From Cobetia amphilecti (GTDB lineage: Bacteria; Pseudomonadota; Gammaproteobacteria; Pseudomonadales; Halomonadaceae), in assembly GCF_030010415.1 (NCBI RefSeq), contig NZ_JASCSA010000005.1: DNA of 64,000 nucleotides; one strand, 5' to 3'. Positions within the stretch are counted from its first letter, which is position 1. Each line of letters starts with the position of its first letter. A program made the translations under genes and the position numbers. The notes under the pieces were generated by a model. The model had not been told where the DNA came from, made no database searches, and was given only the letters and a program-made list of their open reading frames with translations. Of the stretch, positions 59,921 through 64,000 are shown one piece after another.

Positions 59921-60793
59921 CTAGCGGAACCGCCGCTGTGCCAGCAGGCTCTTGACCAGTGGCGTGATGATCAGCTCGATGGCCAGTGCCATCAGCGCGC
60001 CGGGCACCACCAGCGTATGCGGGCGTGACATGAACGAGCCCTGGATCATCGCGAGCAGGAACGGGAAGTCGACACTGCCGGGATCGCGGAAGTGGATCAC
60101 GACCATCGACTCGGCGTCCGTCGGGATATCCTGCGGCTCGAAGGGGTTGGAGGTATCCACCGTCGGCACGCGCTGGAAGTTGATGTGCGTGCGTGAGAAC
60201 TGCGGCTGGATGTAGCGCACGTAGTCATCCATGCGGCTCAGGATGGTGTCCACCACCGCTTCCTGGGAGTGCCCGCGCAGCTTGGTGTCACGATCGATCT
60301 TCTGGATCCACTCCAGATTCATGGTCGGTGCCACCCCGATCAGCAGATCGACATGACGCGCGATGTCATGCTCCGGCGTCACCAGCCCACCATGCAGCCC
60401 CTCGTAGAACAGCAGGTCCGTACAGTCCGGCAGCGACTGCCATTCGGTGAAGGTGCCGACCTTGTAGCCGGCCTCGATCATGCGCTTGTCTTCGGCATGG
60501 ATGTAATGACGATGCGTGCCGGAGCCCTGCTCGCCATATTCGACGAACAGCGCTTCCAGACGATCCAGCTGGTTGGCCTCGACCGCGAAGTGAGACAGCT
60601 CGCGCTTGCGCTCCGGCGCCTCCTGAAACATGCGCACCAGCTCGTCACGGGTATAACGGTGAAAGGCATCCCCATCCACGTAGGCGGCATGAATCGCCTC
60701 ACGCGAGAACATGCGCTCGAAGGTGCGCATGACGGTGGTGGTGCCCGCGCCGGAAGACCCCGTCACGGCGATGATCGGATATTCCCGCGACAT
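59921..60793 (-). CDS. prkB: Phosphoribulokinase-family protein PrkB
   Basis: P-loop kinase of the PrkB type (290 residues, E. coli 289). Walker-type start IIAVTGSSGAGTTTVMRTFERMF, DGDAFHRYTRDEL, FAVEANQLDRLEALF, YEGLHGGLVTPEHDIARHVDLLIGVAPTMNLEWIQKI in part, and a conserved FVVIHFRDP-like strand. It is related to Calvin-cycle phosphoribulokinase, but it occurs in bacteria without that cycle, and its true substrate is not established. ATG 60793 overlaps the thioesterase stop (TGATG), so the two are co-transcribed. Confidence 0.92.
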   Translation of the reverse strand: MSREYPIIAVTGSSGAGTTTVMRTFERMFSREAIHAAYVDGDAFHRYTRDELVRMFQEAPERKRELSHFAVEANQLDRLEALFVEYGEQGSGTHRHYIHAEDKRMIEAGYKVGTFTEWQSLPDCTDLLFYEGLHGGLVTPEHDIARHVDLLIGVAPTMNLEWIQKIDRDTKLRGHSQEAVVDTILSRMDDYVRYIQPQFSRTHINFQRVPTVDTSNPFEPQDIPTDAESMVVIHFRDPGSVDFPFLLAMIQGSFMSRPHTLVVPGALMALAIELIITPLVKSLLAQRRFR

Positions 60794-61248
60794 CAGTTGG
60801 CTACCCGGGACGACATGGCTGAGACGGCCTGCTCGATGGCGGCACTGGCGCGCGCGCTCGGCTCCGCCAGCCCCTGCTCGCCAGCGAACACCAGCCCGAC
60901 GCGCAGCGTCGCCAGTACCGCGTCATCGCTGACACGCAGCAGGCGGTGATGGACGCCAAGCCCCTTGCCGGACACGCTGTCGATGGCCGTCTCCACCACG
61001 AGCGCGTCACCCAGCCGGCCCTCGCCCTGATACTGCACGGCGAGATCCGCGACGATGCTCATCAGCCCATCGATGTTCCATTCGGGGAAGCCCAGCGCCT
61101 GCCAGGCCTGGCCCCGCGCCTCGTGCGCCAGGCTGACTACGCTGTCGTGGCCCAGGTGCTGGCCATAGTTGATGTCGCTGACCCGAATCGTCATCGGGTG
61201 GCGATGTACCAGGCGGGAAACCGGAAATTCAAGCCGGATACGGTCCAT
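60793..61248 (-). CDS. Hotdog-fold acyl-CoA thioesterase
   Basis: A 151-residue 4-hydroxybenzoyl-CoA thioesterase-like (YbgC/FadM type) protein. Seen: the catalytic-region TIRVSDINYGQHLGHDSVVSLAHEARGQAWQALG (in the family D-x-(NY)-xH-N/L-x), AVQYQGEGRLGDALVVETAI and GKGLGVHHRLLRVSDDAVLATLRVGLVFA. ATG 61248 has AAGGAG 5 bases upstream. It is the first gene of the pair with prkB. The natural acyl substrate is unknown. Confidence 0.85.
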   Translation of the reverse strand: MDRIRLEFPVSRLVHRHPMTIRVSDINYGQHLGHDSVVSLAHEARGQAWQALGFPEWNIDGLMSIVADLAVQYQGEGRLGDALVVETAIDSVSGKGLGVHHRLLRVSDDAVLATLRVGLVFAGEQGLAEPSARASAAIEQAVSAMSSRVAN

Positions 61249-61428
61249 GCAGACTCCTTGTCGGCGAGACAGGAAAAGGGTTCAGGGCGGACGGCGACGC
61301 CATCTTTCGACGCCGGTCAGCCTCAAGAAGGAATATAGGATGACTAGGGTTATCGCATGCCCGACACCGACATGACCAGACCCCGACACGATGGTCGTAG
61401 GCGCTCAGGGCATCGAGAGACGCCCCAA

Positions 61429-61461
61429 CGACAAGACCCGGCCTAAGGCCGGGTCTTGTCG
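61429..61461. terminator. Terminator after purD
   Basis: A perfect 15-bp stem CGACAAGACCCGGCC / GGCCGGGTCTTGTCG with loop TAA, 47 bases after the purD stop on the minus strand. The T-run is weak on both sides. The other bases of 61249-61507 hold the promoter side of the thioesterase gene and no supported gene. Confidence 0.65.
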
Positions 61462-61507
61462 TGAAGCAGGCATGTCGCGGGGTGATGGCCCGTGCGACTC
61501 AGCGCTT

Positions 61508-62800
61508 TCAGCTATCGCCGCGCTCGCGAGCGATGGCGCGCCAGGCGATGTCGCGACGCACCAGCATGTCCTGCCAGCTGATGGCATCGACGCCTTCATA
61601 GGCACGCTCGGTGGCCGCCGCGACGCTGTCGCCCAGTGCGGTGACGCACAGCACGCGACCACCGCTGGTGACGACCTGGCCGTCCTGCTCGGCGGTGCCG
61701 GCATGGAAGACCTTGCAGCCGGTCGCTTCGGCAGCATCGAAGCCGCTGATGACATCGCCCTTGCGGTAGCTGGCCGGGTAGCCGCCAGCTGCCAGCACCA
61801 CGCCGACCGCCGCGCGGGAATCCCACTCGCAGGTCTGGGTGTCGAGACGCCCGTCTTCGGCGGCCAGACACAGCGCGACCAGATCGGACTTCAGACGCAC
61901 CATGATCGGCTGGGTTTCCGGGTCACCGAAGCGGCAGTTGTACTCGATGATCTTCGGCGCGCCCTGGGCATCGATCATCAGACCGGCATACAGGAAACCG
62001 GTGTAAGGATGGCCTTCGGCCGCCATGCCACGCACGGTGGGCAGGATGATCTCGTCCATCACGCGCTGGTGAACGTCAGCCGTCACCACCGGCGCCGGAG
62101 AGTAGGCCCCCATGCCGCCGGTGTTGGGGCCGGTATCGCCTTCGCCGACGCGCTTGTGATCCTGACTGGTGGCCATCGGCAGCACGTTCTCGCCGTCGAC
62201 CATCACGATGAAACTGGCTTCCTCACCGTCGAGGAATTCCTCGATCACCACGCGTGCGCCGGCATCGCCGAAGGCGTTGTCCTCGAGCATGTCACGCACC
62301 GCGGCGCGAGCTTCCTCGTCGCTCATCGCGACCACGACACCCTTGCCCGCCGCCAGGCCATCGGCCTTGATGACGATGGGCGCCGGATGGGCCGCCAGGT
62401 ACTCAAGCGCCGCATCGACCTCCGCGAAGGTCGCGTAGTCGCCGGTCGGGATGGCATGACGCGCCAGGAAGTCCTTGGTGAAGGCCTTGGAGCCTTCCAG
62501 CTGGGCGGCACCGGCCGTCGGGCCGAAGCACTTGAGCCCCGCTTCACGGAAGCGATCGACCACGCCGATCACCAGCGGCGCTTCCGGGCCGACGATGGTC
62601 AGCTCGATGGCGTTGTCACGCGCGAAGGCGACCAGCGCATCGAGATCGTCAGCGGCAATCGCCAGATTGGTCAGCTTGGACTCGCGCGCCGTACCCGCAT
62701 TGCCGGGCGCCACGAAGACCTCCTCGACACGGGATGACTGGGCGGCCTTCCAGGCCAGCGCATGTTCGCGGCCACCGCCGCCGATGATCAGGACCTTCAT
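61508..62800 (-). CDS. purD: Phosphoribosylamine-glycine ligase PurD
   Basis: Second step of purine synthesis, making glycinamide ribonucleotide. The 430 residues (E. coli 429) are an ATP-grasp enzyme: GGGGREHALAWKAAQS, VFVAPGNAGTA, GPTAGAAQLEGSKAFTKDFL, VIKADGLAAGKGV, EEFLDGEEASFIVMVDG, and the metal-ligand region LKIIEYNCRFGDPETQPIM (here APKIIEYNCRFGDPETQ). ATG 62800 has AAGG 8 bases upstream and gives the family length; ATG 62815 is also in frame. No purH is adjacent in the visible window. Confidence 0.95.
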   Translation of the reverse strand: MKVLIIGGGGREHALAWKAAQSSRVEEVFVAPGNAGTARESKLTNLAIAADDLDALVAFARDNAIELTIVGPEAPLVIGVVDRFREAGLKCFGPTAGAAQLEGSKAFTKDFLARHAIPTGDYATFAEVDAALEYLAAHPAPIVIKADGLAAGKGVVVAMSDEEARAAVRDMLEDNAFGDAGARVVIEEFLDGEEASFIVMVDGENVLPMATSQDHKRVGEGDTGPNTGGMGAYSPAPVVTADVHQRVMDEIILPTVRGMAAEGHPYTGFLYAGLMIDAQGAPKIIEYNCRFGDPETQPIMVRLKSDLVALCLAAEDGRLDTQTCEWDSRAAVGVVLAAGGYPASYRKGDVISGFDAAEATGCKVFHAGTAEQDGQVVTSGGRVLCVTALGDSVAAATERAYEGVDAISWQDMLVRRDIAWRAIARERGDS

Positions 62801-62890
62801 CTTTTCAACCTTCATGAGCCAGTGAGGATCAGGGCTACCCGCATGGCGCGAGCTACCGAGGAAATATCAGGCTGCGCATTATGGCAGAAA

Positions 62891-62910
62891 GGCGCCCTGC
62901 TCGGGGCGCC
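62891..62910 (-). terminator. Terminator after phaR
   Basis: GGCGCCC (62891-62897) pairs with GGGCGCC (62904-62910) around a six-base loop; the minus-strand tail is TTTCTGCC and the plus-strand tail CCTTTTC. It lies 55 bases after the phaR stop. Confidence 0.65.
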
Positions 62911-62965
62911 CCTTTTCACATCACGATGAATTTATGTGAAAGCTGGATCTGACACGGCGTCACAC

Positions 62966-63484
62966 TCAGCGTCGCTCATCGTCCGGCGGCGTGTCCGACT
63001 CATCAGGCGCCGCATCCGCATCGCTCGGCTGTGAGCGTGAGGCATTCTTGCCAGCACCCATGCCAGCGCCCATGGCCTGCTGCCAGAAGCGCAGGTTCTC
63101 TTCGGCGACCTCGCGCATCATCTCCATCGGCGAGTGACGCATGGCCTGGGACCACTGCTCCTGCATGCGCTGCTGCTGCTCCATCATCAGCCGCGTACCC
63201 TGCTCCAGATAACCGGCCAGCGGCAGCGGCTTGGCCATCGCATAGATGCGGATGAACTGCTCCAGCAGCTCGTTGGAGAAGACCTCGGCCTCGCCCTCGC
63301 CCTGCTCCTGCTCGATGATGATGGTCAGCAGGATGGTGCGCGTGAGGTCCTCACCGCTCTTGGCGTCCTCGACCTTGAAGACCTCTTCCGCCAGCACCAG
63401 GCTGCGCAGGTCTTCCAGGGTCACGTAGCGGCTCTGCTCGGTGTCGTATAGGCGCCGATTGGCATATTTGCGGATCACTCGCAC
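62966..63484 (-). CDS. phaR: Polyhydroxyalkanoate synthesis repressor PhaR
   Basis: DNA-binding regulator that senses PHA granules and represses phasin genes. Residues 1-65 are the PHB/PHA accumulation regulator DNA-binding domain (IRKYANRRLYDTEQSRYVTLEDL), followed by a second PHB_acc unit (about 68-110; ELLEQFIRIYAMAKPLPLAGYLEQGTRLMM in part) and a Gln/Met-rich coiled-coil tail, then a polar end. The start is GTG 63484 with AGGAG 8 bases upstream. It implies that the organism stores PHA, though no pha synthase is in the window. Confidence 0.92.
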   Translation of the reverse strand: MRVIRKYANRRLYDTEQSRYVTLEDLRSLVLAEEVFKVEDAKSGEDLTRTILLTIIIEQEQGEGEAEVFSNELLEQFIRIYAMAKPLPLAGYLEQGTRLMMEQQQRMQEQWSQAMRHSPMEMMREVAEENLRFWQQAMGAGMGAGKNASRSQPSDADAAPDESDTPPDDERR

Positions 63485-63681
63485 GTGTCAGGCTCCTGTC
63501 GATTTTTCTTCATTGTGCACTCAAGGGGGGGGACTGCAAGAAAAGGCGTCTCCACGCGTCAGTCATTGACGCCATGCCAACGCTGTCCCCGTCGGGTCAG
63601 CATGCACGACATGCTAGAATAACGCCCGCTTGCCGCTGTCTGTAAGCGATGCATCCTGCCCTCCACTGCCCCGGTATTGCC

Positions 63682-64000
63682 ATGAATCTGATTTTGCTCG
63701 GCGCTGACGACCTGACCGCTCAGGACCACGCACGTGTCACGGACCCGCGCCGCCTGCGCCATCTGCGTGAGGTGCATCGTGCCAACGTCGGCGACGAGAT
63801 GACGCTGGGGGTGGAGGGTGGCCTGATCGGCCGTGGCCGCCTGGAGCGACTGGACGCGGACAGCGCCGAATTCAGCCTGACGCTGGACCGTCAGCCGCCG
63901 GCGCCACTCGACGTGCATCTGCTGCTGGCGCTGCCGCGCCCGCGCATGCTGGCACGCTCGCTGGAACACGTCACGGCATTGGGCGTGAAGCAAATCACCC
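63682..64000 (+). CDS. rsmE: 16S rRNA m3U1498 methyltransferase RsmE (3' part outside window)
   Basis: Methylates U1498 of 16S rRNA. The visible 106 residues form the N-terminal PUA-like RNA-binding domain and the start of the SPOUT domain: MNLILLGADDL, RRLRHLREVHRANVGDEMTLGVEGGLIGRG and PLDVHLLLALPRPRMLARSLEHVTALGVKQI in part. This N-terminus is the short pseudomonad/halomonad form. ATG 63682 fits the family start; ATG 63649 is in frame upstream but has no better ribosome site. The right window edge cuts the gene. It is divergent from phaR. Confidence 0.9.
   Translation, partial: MNLILLGADDLTAQDHARVTDPRRLRHLREVHRANVGDEMTLGVEGGLIGRGRLERLDADSAEFSLTLDRQPPAPLDVHLLLALPRPRMLARSLEHVTALGVKQIT

Overview
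The window is a gene-dense stretch of chromosome with high G+C (by eye a little over 60%) from a gammaproteobacterium. The gene orders smc-zipA-ligA, glrK-qseG-glrR, rnm-yciO, yciB-yciI and ccmABCDEFGHI, a class Ia nrdAB with a long NrdA, and a PhaR polyhydroxyalkanoate regulator together suggest a marine or halophilic Halomonadaceae (Cobetia/Halomonas type). That placement is an inference. No rRNA, tRNA, CRISPR array, insertion sequence or prophage was recognised.

Layout. 1-5.3 kb: glrR (cut by the window edge), qseG, glrK, then about 1 kb without a convincing gene that holds a set of hairpins, a minus-strand terminator, a sigma-54-type promoter and IHF-like sites; then argA. 5.4-8.9 kb: a Pit phosphate transporter with its DUF47 partner, divergent from a CYTH triphosphatase that has a Pho-box-like repeat in front of it. 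9-13 kb: a voltage-gated-type K+ channel with a zinc ribbon, rnm-yciO, yciB-yciI. 13-20 kb: mnmC and a CitA/CitB-type two-component system divergent from a 2-hydroxycarboxylate carrier. 20-28 kb: smc, zipA, ligA and a YheU-like gene. 28-36 kb: the complete cytochrome c maturation operon ccmABCDEFGHI.

36-44 kb: a LexA-box-controlled S24 peptidase that lacks a DNA-binding domain, with yigZ behind it; azoR; a two-part lipoprotein; metR; a cold-shock protein; and an RstA/RstB-like system followed by a lipocalin-like gene. 44-49.3 kb: nrdAB, with DnaA-like boxes, a promoter, paired NrdR boxes and a large hairpin in the leader. 49.3-49.7 kb: an AT-rich patch carrying a 53-residue open reading frame with unusual codons. 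49.7-57 kb: a short-form 6-phosphogluconate dehydrogenase, an ankyrin/DUF3592/retropepsin gene set, a PepSY-PhoP-PhoQ-like set and a secreted protein. 57-64 kb: housekeeping genes coq7, hinT, a RIO-like kinase, prkB with a thioesterase, purD, phaR, and the start of rsmE.

Most genes form short operons with ATGA or TGATG stop/start overlaps, separated by long perfect-stem terminators. The least explained features are the argA-glrK intergenic region, which sits where enterobacteria carry the GlmY small RNA gene; the SOS-type S24 gene without an HTH; and the AT-rich small ORF after nrdB. Start codons were chosen by ribosome binding site and by family length, so several differ from the longest possible reading frame.
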